From Oreocharis arfaki (lineage: Eukaryota; Chordata; Aves; Passeriformes; Paramythiidae), in contig VZRR01004515.1 in assembly GCA_013398015.1 (NCBI GenBank), forward strand, positions 323,249 to 387,248: DNA of 64,000 bases, in the 5' to 3' direction. The notes beneath the pieces were generated by a model. It was given only the letters and a program-made list of their open reading frames with translations, did no database searches and had not been told where the DNA came from. Shown in pieces: positions 52,901 through 63,545 of the stretch. How positions within the stretch are numbered: the stretch's first letter is position 1; each line of letters starts with the position of its first letter. The position numbers and the translations under genes were made by a program.

Positions 52901-55644
52901 GTGAAGTCTTCAGTTTGTCATATGTGACTGTACTGGTTATTTGGGCATTTCTTACCTACTGCAAAGACACTTACGGAAAGCCAGAGTTATGTGTGAGCCT
53001 GCTCTGGAGGCAGGACAGGTCTGAGCAGAGAAGAGAGAGAGGCATCATCTTGTCACAGTCTGGAAAATATTCTCAGTTGACCCAGATTTCACTGAGCACC
53101 TCCTAGCAGCTCACTAACCTTTGGAAGTTCATTATGAGAAGGTAGAATCATGACCCAGCTCTTTATGATGGCTCTTTGGCTACAACTTGCAGAAGAAAAA
53201 AATTAATTAAACCTGCATTCAGCACCATCACAGCTGTTAGCTCTTGACTTCCCCAAAAATATGGTCTCAACCTTCTGTTTCAAGAGAAATCATTCCTTTG
53301 TACTCGGGATAATCACTCCTCCCCCAGGCACAGACCCAACGCCATTTGCTGTGACCAGGCTCCTCTTCTCTTTTGTTCATTACCTGTAAGCAAATCCAAG
53401 CATTCTTTTTAAGCCACAAAGCAAAGACTTCCAAATTTCCTCTGCAGGGAGTCACTTAAACAATGTGTGTTTTCGTTAATCCCAGGGGAATTATCTTCCT
53501 GAATGCCATGCTTTTTAGGGGGAGCCTTTGCCATCCACCTGCTCCCTTCCCTTCTCAGAAAACCAAATCTGCTCTGCTTGCAGAACACAAAACTCTTATT
53601 TCCTTATAACAGCTAATACTGTGCAGGATTAGAGGTAATGTTCTCAGACACAAGCAGATTTTAGTGTGTTTATCCCTCGTATATTTGGTGTCTCCAAAAA
53701 GTCATAACTAGACCTTTGGCTTTCAGAAGTGGGCGAGACACTGAATTACCATGGAAAGAATGAGTGTTTCTCTGATAACTGGATCAAAGATTGCTTGTGT
53801 CTGTGAGCTTGAGGACGCTTGTCTATATGGGTTAGGAGGTACACAAGGTTTGCACTGGCCAGCTGGCATCACCCCTTCTGCTCATTTCCATTTAGCCTGG
53901 CATCTGCCCACAAGTGCCAGCACAGGTCACAGGGGTTGGAAGGGGACTTACATAATTACTTATTTACACAATGGCTGTATTCACACACAGCCTCTGGCCC
54001 ATGTTACTAGAGCAGTGTGGGAGCTCTGTTTGACTCACGACATCTCCTAATGATGAAGGGGGTGGAGGAGAGAAGGGTGGCTGGCACGTTGGTTCCCTTA
54101 TGCCCATTCCCCTCATGTCCTAGATGCACATCCCCTCCGAAGACAGCCAAGTAGGACAAGGAGATAACCAGACTGCCACACACTCTGCAGGGATTTGGTC
54201 TACAAAGGAAAGTATTGCTAGCAAAACTGTTGAGAAAAGTAATTGGAAAAAACCCAAATCTTTATCAGTGGTGCACTGTTTCTAACCATGTGACAGCAGA
54301 GTACTGCCCAAGGACCTCCTCTCACTTGTGAGACTGTCATACAATCAGTAGTCCCCTAAGTAGTGGAAGAGGGGATTTTGGCAACTTCATAAGCATTAGA
54401 TAACCCCTATTTTAGACCCATACTTAATTCAAAGTTCAGCAGCACAGGTGATTTCTTGTCCTTATTGCAGCTTCCTGGAACAATATCTTGTCTTGCTTTT
54501 CCTTTTTTCCACTGGCCTAACTACCCAGTGTCCCCCATGCCAAAGCCTTACCTACTCACCAGGATCCCCTAGTACCTTCAAGCCTGCCGTCTAAGCAGCC
54601 TGACTAGATTCCCAGAGTAAGGTGCTTTTGAAAAAGGTGGCTATCTCTACACAGTGGCCTAGGACAGCGGATATGTGGACACACACAACAAATTAACCTG
54701 GCACTATTGGCTGTATTCTTTCATCTGATGCAAAGCAATTGGGGTCTTCTTTCTACTGTAGGCAAGCCACGATCTTAATGCAACCTATATAAATATCTTC
54801 AAGAAAATCTGGACAACTGTCACATGGAAGTTAAAGTTGTTGGCTACATGTGTGATGAGATGAAGGCATCAAATCAAAGGTTTATTATCAAAGGCTGGAC
54901 AATGATTGAGTGGACCACAGCAGTGGTTCCAAAAACAGAGCACAGGGTTCTCAAAATCAATGCTTATGCTTGGAGTTCCATCTGCCAACAGACAGGGAGC
55001 CAGTAGACTTTTTGGAATTTACAGGAGTTGCTTGGTACTTCAAAATTTACATACTTGCTATGTCTTAGGAAAACCAATCTTCATATTCAGTACCAATGCA
55101 GGTGATTAATAGATTACAGTGGTCTAAGAACTGAGGGTCTGCAGTAACCCTCTTAGGGAGGTCACTGCAGTCATTGGGATAGATGTGGATGGAGGCACAG
55201 GTAACCACAGATGGAGCAAATGCTGAAGCAAAAGCCATGAGCATTCCCAGGTGCAGGGGTACTTCTAATTCTTCTGTACTGTCAAGCAAAGGGGACTAGC
55301 TCGTCTGATCACTGTCCCACATGTCCCAGAACAATTATTGTTTGACTTTAATTAACTCAAGTACTTTAATACACAACTCAGAGATAATTGTGTGACATTA
55401 CTATGAGGTGCCTTAAATGTTCTGTATCATTATAGTTTTTTGCTGCTTATTTCTCTCCTTAATCCAGTGGTCATCAAGAAATAAAATATGGTGAGAGGAA
55501 AACCCCCGTGTAACGTTGTGTATCATATAAAAAGGTTTCGGTACAGATGAAGAAGTATAAAACTTTACATTCCCCAATCTTACGGAAAAAACATAAGGGT
55601 ACCTCACTTGTTATCCTGTCCATCCCCTGTTGTAAGTCAAAGTC

Positions 55645-55677
55645 AACACAATTCCATATATAACACAATTCCATTAT
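55645..55677. repeat. Two units of AACACAATTCCATWTAT
   Basis: AACACAATTCCATATAT is followed directly by AACACAATTCCATTAT, which is one base shorter. Confidence 0.85.
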
Positions 55678-56999
55678 ACCCATGATAAACACTAGTAAGA
55701 AAATTACCTGTATCATTTCTTCCCCTCTCCTCGTTCTGCCACAAAATATTGATCCCCAGACAACACAGAAATCATTGACCCTGAATCCTGTCCATTGACC
55801 TTCTAGAAAGGTAAAATGCTTCGTGCCACTAAAAACCAGTATACTCTGGTTAGGAAATGGTCTTATAGATTTACCAAGCTCCTCACTGCTCCCAAAAGTT
55901 TCACAAAGTAGATGCTCCCAAATACAGGAGAGACACACACAAAAAGAGGAAGTCTTCATGTTCCAGGAAACACTGCATTAATGTGTTCGTCTCTTGCCAT
56001 GGCAAATGACAGACCAGTGCTGAGACTCCTTCTGTGACTTGATACGTGTCATTTCTTATAGGCAAGGGAAATCTTTAAGGATGACATATAGATACAACAA
56101 GAGCCATGTTCAAGATCCATGGCAGCATGCAGCCAAGGTTATATTCAAAGTTGTCAAAGAAGATCCCTCAATTACACATTGAAATTTGCTAGGTCTGAGC
56201 TGTGCCGGAGTGGCTGCATTTATCTAAAAGGAAGTTCATAAGATACAAGCGTAAAGTCTGCCAAACTGGTGTGTTACAAAGTTTGGTTCTGCATCTCTTC
56301 AGTCTCTCCACAACCAACTGGAAACTTGTTGCATTTGTTATTCTTACTGCACAACTGATTTGCCCTCCTTTATCATGAACCTACATCTTCATGTCCTGAC
56401 CTGTGAAAATGACTGTTCTCTGTCAACTCTGCCTTATGGCTTCTCTTGCCTGTAGGCTGGATCCTTTCATCGCTTGGAGCTGACCATTCCCAATTCCCAT
56501 TTTTCCAAGACTATCATTTGCCATTACCTTCTGAGGAAAAAAAAAACCCAAAACCTAGCAGCTTTGTAAAATTTTAATTCACTTGCAGCTATTTTCTGTA
56601 TTTGCCAAATCATCTTTGTTCCATGCTCACAGTGCTTTAGGATATACTGAAATTCGAAGTAGAGCTCTCAGCCTGGCCTGTGTCTTGCATAAACTGCTGT
56701 TACTTTTTTTAAATGTTACTACTGTCCTAAGGGAGCATTAAATGTCATTGTGAATAATACTTCGTGCCAGAAGGAAACATCTTGAGTCTTTCCTTGCTTA
56801 TCAGTCAATTGGGAAGGACTTTTAGCTAGTCTGCATGATGACTTAAACAAGAAACACTGCCCATTCACTTTCTTCCTTGATTCCTCCTTGGTAGTCTGCC
56901 CTGACAGAGCTACAGAGCAATCAGGCTGAGGGAGCACAGACATTTTGTTTTTACAAACCCCTCTGCTGTGTTGTGCTGCCTTCACAGCTGTACAACGTG

Positions 57000-57290
57000 G
57001 GCCAGCCAAAGTGCCCTTACAGCTCCCATCCACTGCGGACTGGTGAGTGCCAAGTCTCCCTACTTCTCACAGGGCTTTGCCTTCAGCACATTCTCTGTGT
57101 GGCTGCATGAAGGATGGCATTGGATAGGCACAGCAGAATCTGTGCTGCGTCACTTAAAATGGGGGCAGAGTCTTTGGCCCACAAAGCTGCCCATTCCTCA
57201 GAGGGGCTGCGCTTCCAGACTGCTGTCTGGTGAGTGCCACAAGTTGTCCTCCATTCCCCCACTTCTCATCCCACCTGAGTTACTTCCATC
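57000..57290. repeat. Possible diverged tandem duplication (two units of about 190 bp)
   Basis: The segment around 57002-57070 (AAAGTGCCC...CTGGTGAGTGCC...CTACTTCTCA) recurs at about 57182-57270 (AAAGCTGCCC...CTGGTGAGTGCC...CCACTTCTCA). Matching blocks are short and separated by indels, so the duplication is old or partly coincidental. Confidence 0.3.
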
Positions 57291-60200
57291 CAGGTATTGT
57301 CACATGGAGGCTGTGCCCATCATCTTCAGCTCTGCCTCTTGCATGGTTCTCCTCCCAGCTTCTCCATCAGCCTTTACCTGGAGGACCTGTCTCTTGCCAA
57401 GGCAGGTCTGAGACATTTGATTATCCTGATGGCAGAGTCCCTTTAAAGGGTTCTGAAAAGGCTCCCTCTGAATGATTTATATGTGGTGAGCAAGAACCAC
57501 AGCCACTGAATGCGATGGATGCAAATCCCAGCCTTGCATCACCCACCTGCTGTTGCTCCCGTTCATGCTGCAAGCTTCCTTAAGAGCAGGCCCTTGGTCC
57601 TATAGTTGAACTACTGGAAATCTGAGTATGGGCTGGAAGTGTGAGATTGGTGAGAAAATTAGCCAAAAAGAAAATTTAGATCTATGACTAAATTAATCCC
57701 CAGATTAATGCTATCAAAGCAAATGGTGTTTATAGAAAGTCTTGTTTTCTTTATACTCATGTGCGAGAAAATCAAAAGAATGCTAGAGGCAAATTTCATC
57801 TAGCAGAATTGGAAAAGAGAGCATGGGGACAAAGCTGTAATTACTGGTATTTCCTATCTGTTGAAACCTGTGGGTGGAAAGAGAGTCAGTGAATAGGGTA
57901 TATTCAATGGCATTAAAATCGGTTTCTTTTTCTGGACTTTAGCTCAACACTGCAAATTAGCAGGGGGAAAATAAGCCTCAGAGTGAACAGGCAGAGAAGC
58001 CAACTTCATGTTACCCTTTGCTGTTAAGAAAGAAAAAAAGGCATTTTTTTCCTTCAAGAATTCAAATTCCTAGCAACCCTGAAATACAGCTGCACACTGA
58101 CAAGCAGGGAACGTACGGCATTTCTCACGTGGTTCAGTGTTTGTGTGTCCATATACACACCATTACCCTGTTTTCCTTTCTAAACATATTATTTTAATGA
58201 AGAGAGGACAAACATGCTGTTTAATTAACTCTTGCTTTATAAAAAAGACATTCTGACCCAGATTCATCATGGTACAACTTAGGTACCTGCAGGGGTATCT
58301 GACTTTAGATCATTCTGTATCCAGTCAGTGGAAGGGATAAGACCCTCCCAGCCATGATTTGGACTACCAGATATCAGAATTGACATTGCTAGGTGCCCAT
58401 CTCTTTCTGCAAACTATTGCAGGTACTTAGGATGACTGTACTCCTAAGTCACCCTTTCACAGAGCTAGGAAGGAGGATTTGAGACTTCAACATATTTCTG
58501 CTTATGACTGTCACCCTACATGCAAATTTCTCCTGTAAGCAATAGCTGTTACTGAATTAGCTTAACTCTTGATTTTGCTACTGAATCAGCTGTTAAAGAA
58601 TGGGCTTTACTGAATGCCTAGAGAAAAAAAAAGGACAAGTAAGATATGTTTTTCTTACAGTTAAAAAAAAATGTACCTTGCAGTTTGAGATCACTGCATA
58701 GACCCGAATTATTCCAAATACGTCCTATGTCATTAAAATTTTACTTAGTTCCCAATTTTTTTTGCAACAGTTAAAAAATTGAATAGTTTGAGGCTGCATT
58801 TTCTTTAAAGGTGTAAAAGTAGAACTGAAAATTGCTGATATGTAGCTATAATTAAAAGTGGTATATTATTAATTGTAATAATAAAAAAATAATAATAATG
58901 ATAATGTTGGTGTTGTTGGGGTAAGATAGGGTGTTTGTTGGCTCAGTAAACAAAAAAATTCAATTTGAAGCACCAACCCTTGAATATCTGTCAGTCCCAT
59001 TATTCTCCAAACCTACCTGAAATGGCAAACCACAGTAGGAAAATCTACTTTGAATAAAATAATAGTTTTTACTGTTATGTTTTCAATGGCTTTAATACAG
59101 CCTGCTCTTACATGCAGGAATATTGATTTATATTAGATTACTGTAAAGGTGATTTTTTGTCTTAACTATTCCAGAACATGATTTAGTGTTTAATTAATAC
59201 TGCTTCAGTTTAGCTGGATATGCCACTGGAGCACCACATTTCCTAAACATTTCTGTAAATGGGTTGTATTTTCACTTCACTTACTGGAGCCCTCTATTTA
59301 ATAATTATCAACCCCCAAATGAAAACCAGAAAAAGGTTTGTTCTCCTCCACATTTCTGCCACTGCTCATGCACAGACACAAGTGCTGCTATCGTCCATAC
59401 CTTGCTCTAGGTTAGCCTTGCTCACTGTCAAACCCAAGGCCAGCCTGTGATCCCACATCGATTGCAGCAGGACGTTAAAAGCGTGTGCAGCGCTTTCACA
59501 GAGATGCCCTATGCAGTGCTGGGGCCAGACTCTCAGTTCTGTGTTCTTCAGGGAAGGGATTGCACCTTTATACTTGGATTTTGGGGGGTGTTGTTTGGGG
59601 GTTTTTTAATGTGCCAAACTACTGTTAGAATTGCAAATAAGATTTTTTTTTTTTTTGTCTATTGAAGTTCAGCATGTCTTAATGCAGTGTTTTATCTTCC
59701 AAATCCTACCTCAGCGACACATGGGGATTAAAATATCTAAGGGAACAAGTCAGGTTTGGCACTATTTAAAGTATACGTCCTCTGTTTAAGATTTAACTAT
59801 GATCCATAGTTAATTGTTTTAAACTTGTCACCATGGTACCAACAAAAATTCCATAGGAATACAAAGTGACCTTTGAAACCTATCCTAACTCTCAGATCGC
59901 CGCCGCTGAGGCACACAGAGTAGCTCTGCATCCATTCGGGAAATTCCCTATATGTGGTGCTCAGGTGGGCTTTAACTTGGCTCCAGAGGAGATTTGGGCA
60001 GTATTATTGTGCTATCCACTTGGTTATTCCAGCTTTCATCCCAGTCCCTGGCTCTCGGCACAGGCCCAGCCTGTCTGTAGCACTGGAGACCTAATAGAGA
60101 GGTGCAGCAGCAGCACAACCTCAGCAAACCTGCGAGTCAAGAAAACTTCCCTCCACCCCCACAAACACCCATTACTGTTTACTGACAAAGATAACTTCTG

Positions 60201-60636
60201 GCTTTGCCCTCTGTCTGCAGGCAGTTTCCCGCTGGCCCTGTGGCACAGCCCTGGATGGATGCTGGATGGTGATGCTGGAGGTGGGGAGCAGAGCTGCCTC
60301 CAGGTGTGGTGTCTGCCAGCCCCCCTCCCCAGCAGGCACGAATGGCCTCACTGCTCCTGGCCCTCAGTGCTTGCCAGCTAGAGAGGCTGAAACAGGCCAG
60401 CTGCACCCTGGGCTTCTCTTTTCTCTCCCTTTTTGCCTCCTCTTTGGAGAGCTTGTTGCCCTCCACATTTCTTTAAATGCACTTGCCCTGTCTTGATTAG
60501 TTTGTCTCCTAAAACTTCTTCAGGATTCCTGTGGGAGATGATGTTTCTTGGCAAACAGATGTGTTTTTAGAGAACAAGACAGGCCAACTACAATTTCCAA
60601 AGGTGTCTCAGGAAGTTCATATTCTCTCTTTTCCAG

Positions 60637-60732
60637 GGAGCGTTTACTTTCCACGGGAGCATGATCGACATGCCATTACTGAAGCAGGCACAGAACATTG
60701 TTACGCTTGCCACAGCCATCAAGAAAAAATGA
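60637..60732 (+). CDS. CLYBL: CLYBL terminal coding exon (probable exon 8) with TGA stop
   Basis: The exon enters in phase 0 and reads GAFTFHGSMIDMPLLKQA, then QNIVTLATAIKKK and TGA. It matches the human C-terminus (GAFTFQGSMIDMPLLKQAQN...). The Asp of SMIDMP corresponds to the reported catalytic Asp320; in related enzymes this C-terminal segment completes the active site of a neighbouring subunit. The acceptor TTTTCCAG is strong. The last residues (AIKKK) are more basic than human SIKEK. Confidence 0.97.
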   Translation, partial: GAFTFHGSMIDMPLLKQAQNIVTLATAIKKK

Positions 60733-61600
60733 GCTGGTAAATGAAGCTCTCACCATGAGGCCCCAGTAGCTGTTTTAAAAGATGACTATAATACTTGGGG
60801 GCGGGGGGGTAGTGCAAAATTAAAGACGTCAGGCTTAAACAGAAATTCATTTCCATTTTGCAGATCTGTTATAGTTTGCTTGCCAGAATTGCTAATTACT
60901 AAAACTATTCTAAACTCAAACCACTGCTCACTCCTGCATGGCCCATGTTCTACTCATAGCCCACAATGAAGTTACATCACCAGTTCTGTGACATCACAGT
61001 AATTACTACAAATGCAGCATTATGACTTCACTGAAGGAGAAGGGCAAAACATAAGCCCTTGAGCTCTGTTAAAAGAGCAGATGAAAACTGATTCAACTGT
61101 TTCTATTTCCATCTGTGCTTCTTCTGTCTTTCTTGATACAGAACTCCTGGCAAAAAGGAGCCTCAAATAATTATGCACCAGTTGAAATAACTGCGATGAA
61201 AATCTTTACCCTGTGTGAGCTTTGCTTTCCCTACACATCACCCTTCTGTAATTGTGCAAGAGCCATTAAAAATAATGCTCCAACAATGCAAGACTCTTGA
61301 CTTTCTTCTCTTTTTTTTTAAAGCAGTCGCTATTCAGAGAGTTTCCTCCTGGAAGCGTCCAGCCCGAGAAGGGTTGGACGGCAATAAACTTGTAGTTTTT
61401 GGAGACACAATGCAGCAGAACTTGTGCATATGGTCTCGAGTCAGATTTACATCACATTAGGGATAGGGCTACAGATCATGTGGGCTGTGTGGTTAACGGG
61501 CTTAGTAAAGCTGTTTTGAAGAGGTTAACCCAGCTTGTAGTAAGGGTAAATAAACATAACAACCAGGCATTGTCCTCTATTCAGCATGTACTCTTATATG
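60733..61600 (+). other. Candidate CLYBL 3' UTR with several possible poly(A) signals
   Basis: Downstream of the stop there are ATTAAA at 60819-60824, ATTAAA at 61265-61270, AATAAA at 61383-61388 and AATAAA at 61549-61554. I cannot choose between them without transcript data. The first would give a 3' UTR of only about 100 nt. The open frame at 61399-61662 resembles no known protein and is probably chance. Confidence 0.45.
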
Positions 61601-62039
61601 GAGGGCTAAAGGGTATTGAAGCTGCAGAGGATCAACTTGTGGTTGCCAGAGGACTCCAATGAAGTTTGAAACACCAACAATCAGAGATTTTGTTTCTGTT
61701 CCTCATTAAATCATGAGCTTTTGTGCTCAGACTATGAACGACTGTTCTTTAAGAAATTAACAGAATGGGAAGTTTTAAACTATGCACCAACCTTTTCATG
61801 ACCTACACAGCAGCTATGCTGCTGCACTTAGACAAACACCGCGGGGAAGGCTGTTCTGTTTATTTAAAATTGTAAATAGAAAACAGTTGTTTTTTAGTTT
61901 CATTTCTCACCGCCTCCATGGCCGTTTCACGTATGGAGCCACAGTGTCTTATTCCTCTCGTTTCCTCGCTTAGAGTGCTTCCCCTCTGTCTCCGGGCAGC
62001 GATTTCACTGATTTGGGGTTATTTTTGGTTTAATTAAGA
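61601..62039. other. Intergenic DNA between CLYBL 3' end and CpG island
   Basis: No gene or repeat recognised. Composition rises in GC towards 62040. Confidence 0.7.
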
Positions 62040-62460
62040 GGAGAGGAAAAGGGGGAAGGAAGAACCTCTCCAACCGGCCCGCGTGGAAGCAGCGAGGAAA
62101 GGGAGCGCGGGGGCGGCGGGAGCGCCTCTCCGCGGCTCCCCCGGGGACGGCGAGGACACGGCGGAGCCCGGCCCGGGAGCGACGAAGGAGCGGGGCGGGG
62201 GGCAGCCCCCCGGGGACGGCGGGGACACGGCGGGCCCGGCCCGGGGAGCGGGAGGGCCGCCCACCTCCGTCCTTCTCCGCCGGGGCGGCCCCGGGAGTGC
62301 GGGGCGGGCGGGGGCCGGCGGCAGAGGGCCCTACCCCCCCCAGCCCCTCCGCGGAGTTTGGGGATGAGCAGCGAGGGCCGACCCTCCTCTCTCCCCCTCC
62401 GCCACCCGGATCCCGTCCGAGGCGCTGCGCCGGGGGATCCCTTACAGCGCGGGGACCTCC
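62040..62460. promoter_or_regulatory. CpG island
   Basis: Very GC-rich, with dense CpG throughout (GCGCGGGGGCGGCGGGAGCG-type sequence) and abrupt edges against AT-rich DNA on both sides. It starts about 1.3 kb downstream of the CLYBL stop. Open frames on both strands here (Gly/Pro/Ala-rich) are compositional. It may be the promoter of an unannotated noncoding transcript, or part of the regulatory domain of the developmental genes expected downstream (ZIC5/ZIC2). No start codon context, TATA box or homology decides this. Confidence 0.85.
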
Positions 62461-62740
62461 GGGCTAATCTGATTAATTAAAGACCACCTGCTTATATTGC
62501 AGCTCCCCCTCACCCCCGTGCGTTTCAGGACACCCTCCGTTATTAATTCCAGGCTGACTAAATTATGGGCAGCACTATTAAAACATTATCAGAACTAATG
62601 AGAAACAATTACTTAGGAGATGAGCTGGGACGAGCCGTAGCCGGGCACGCGTGTCGTTCTCCCCGCAGATTGCGTTAATAAATCATCAGGTGCACGGCAA
62701 GGCGGCGGCGAGGCCTGGCGCGGGGCACGGAGAATAAGAT
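62461..62740. promoter_or_regulatory. Homeodomain-motif-rich block: strong candidate conserved noncoding element
   Basis: Next to the CpG island, the sequence contains TAATCT (62465-62470), TTAATTAA (62473-62480), ATTAATT near 62543, CAATTA (62606-62611) and GCGTTAATAAATCATCAGG near 62672-62690. It has no simple repeats. Dense, varied TAAT cores beside a CpG island are characteristic of developmental enhancers. Confidence 0.5.
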
Positions 62741-62750
62741 ATATGAGATA

Positions 62751-62872
62751 AGGGTTGTTTGGGTGTTTTTTTTTTTTTGGTGGTTTTTGTTGTTTGTTTT
62801 TTTTTGTTTTGTTTTGTTTTTGTTGTTGTGGGTTGGATTATTATTTTTTTCTTTTTTGGCATAATTTTTTCA
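62751..62872. repeat. T/G-rich low-complexity tract
   Basis: Runs of T interrupted by G or GG (GGGTGTTTTTTTTTTTTGG and TTTTGTTTTGTTTT-type sequence). The open frame through it (Phe/Val-rich) is an artefact of composition. Confidence 0.93.
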
Positions 62873-62989
62873 TTAATCTCAATAGGACGCGTGTGGTGTA
62901 GATGGTTTTATTCCCTTAATACCGCGCGGGAAGAGGGAGCGGGGGAAGGGAGGAGTAGGATGGGGACGGTTTCAAAAACTAATGTCTTC

Positions 62990-63130
62990 ATTGTTTTACT
63001 GAAGTCTTAGTGTCCCGGCGTGACAAGCCCGCGGGAGCTGCGCGGCCGCGGAGGGCAGCGCGGGGGGCGGCGGGAGCGCCCCCGAACCCGCACCCACAGC
63101 TCGCCCGCGCTCGGCGCCTCCTCTTGCTCG
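62990..63130. promoter_or_regulatory. Second short CpG-rich block
   Basis: Sequence such as CGCGGCCGCGGAGGGCAGCGCGGGGGGCGG style composition (described, not exact) with dense CpG at about 63016-63120. It is separated from the main island by about 550 bp of AT-rich DNA. Probably the same CpG-island domain. Confidence 0.7.
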
Positions 63131-63179
63131 GCAAACCGGAGGGATATTAATACACTCTCCTGAGGTGTTTACGCGCACC

Positions 63180-63545
63180 CTCCCTCCTCCGCAGCTGACT
63201 GCTTAAGGAACTTCGTGACCCGTACGTGGAGAAATCGAATATGCAAATAAAATGCTGGATATATTCAGATTTTTCCTTAAATTTCCCTGACACCCTCCGC
63301 TCCAGCGGAAAATCCTGCTTCCTTTTAATAGCCTTAACGATTTTTGCTTTATCAAAAATAAAATCCGATTTATTTGGCTTTTCCGTCTACTTTACGAAGC
63401 TTTCCGTGATTTTCCGGCTTTATTCTTCTCCTCTTTCTTTCTTTTTCTTTCCCTCTTTTTCTTTCCCGCCTGGTGCTAGCCAAGCAATTGATGAAACAAA
63501 ACAGATTATAAGATTAGCAGCAGGATTTTGTGCATATTAATGATA
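63180..63545. promoter_or_regulatory. Candidate enhancer: octamer site and paired GATTA motifs
   Basis: A perfect octamer ATGCAAAT (POU site) lies at 63241-63248. Two GATTA cores 8 bp apart occur at 63504-63508 and 63512-63516 (CAGATTATAAGATTAGCAG), followed by TTTGTGCATATTAATGA. A pyrimidine-rich CTTT tract (about 63426-63470) separates the two parts. The motif content suits neural enhancers, but function is untested. Confidence 0.42.

Larger units (their letters stand above)
45312..60636 (+). other. CLYBL last intron (15325 bp)
   Basis: This is the longest intron bounded on both sides in the window. It starts GTAAAT and ends with a strong acceptor, ATTCTCTCTTTTCCAG. It contains small tandem repeats (49898-49924, 55645-55677), a possible diverged duplication at about 57000-57290 and open frames up to 178 codons that resemble no protein I know. 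No recognisable exon, RNA gene or intact transposon was seen. Confidence 0.9.
32788..60732 (+). other. CLYBL: CLYBL gene, partial (six 3' coding exons; 5' exons lie outside the window)
   Basis: CLYBL is a mitochondrial matrix enzyme of the HpcH/HpaI (CitE-like) TIM-barrel family. It cleaves (3S)-citramalyl-CoA to acetyl-CoA and pyruvate in the C5-dicarboxylate (itaconate) pathway, and it also has malate synthase and beta-methylmalate synthase activity. The six exons splice in phase to 257 codons and a stop. Recalled human CLYBL has about 257 residues from the equivalent point, so there is no net indel. Family landmarks are all present: the Arg of KCVRINS, the presumed Mg ligands (Glu of PFVETA and Asp of GGEDF), and the Asp of SMIDMP, which matches the reported catalytic Asp320 of human CLYBL. 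Introns within the window are 3556, 1851, 1369, 5070 and 15325 bp. The mitochondrial leader and the segment with the Tyr-Val-Pro-Gly-Asn motif are missing and should lie upstream. No promoter is visible. Confidence 0.97.

Noticed and set aside
53920..53960. CACAGGGGTTGGAAGGGGAC, resembling the start of a reverse-oriented CR1 tail
   Set aside because: Only about 20 bp match, and the neighbouring sequence does not continue into CR1.
59866..60381. 171-codon open frame just before the last CLYBL exon
   Set aside because: It is compositionally driven, shows no homology, ends in the intron and is not in frame with the terminal exon through any splice site I can support.
61399..61662. 87-codon open frame in the candidate CLYBL 3' UTR
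   Set aside because: It resembles no protein family I know and could as well be chance.
62083..62367. Gly/Pro/Ala-rich open frames on both strands of the CpG island, considered as a ZIC5 terminal exon
   Set aside because: No zinc-finger sequence and no ZIC motif. Frames are open in both directions purely because of GC content.
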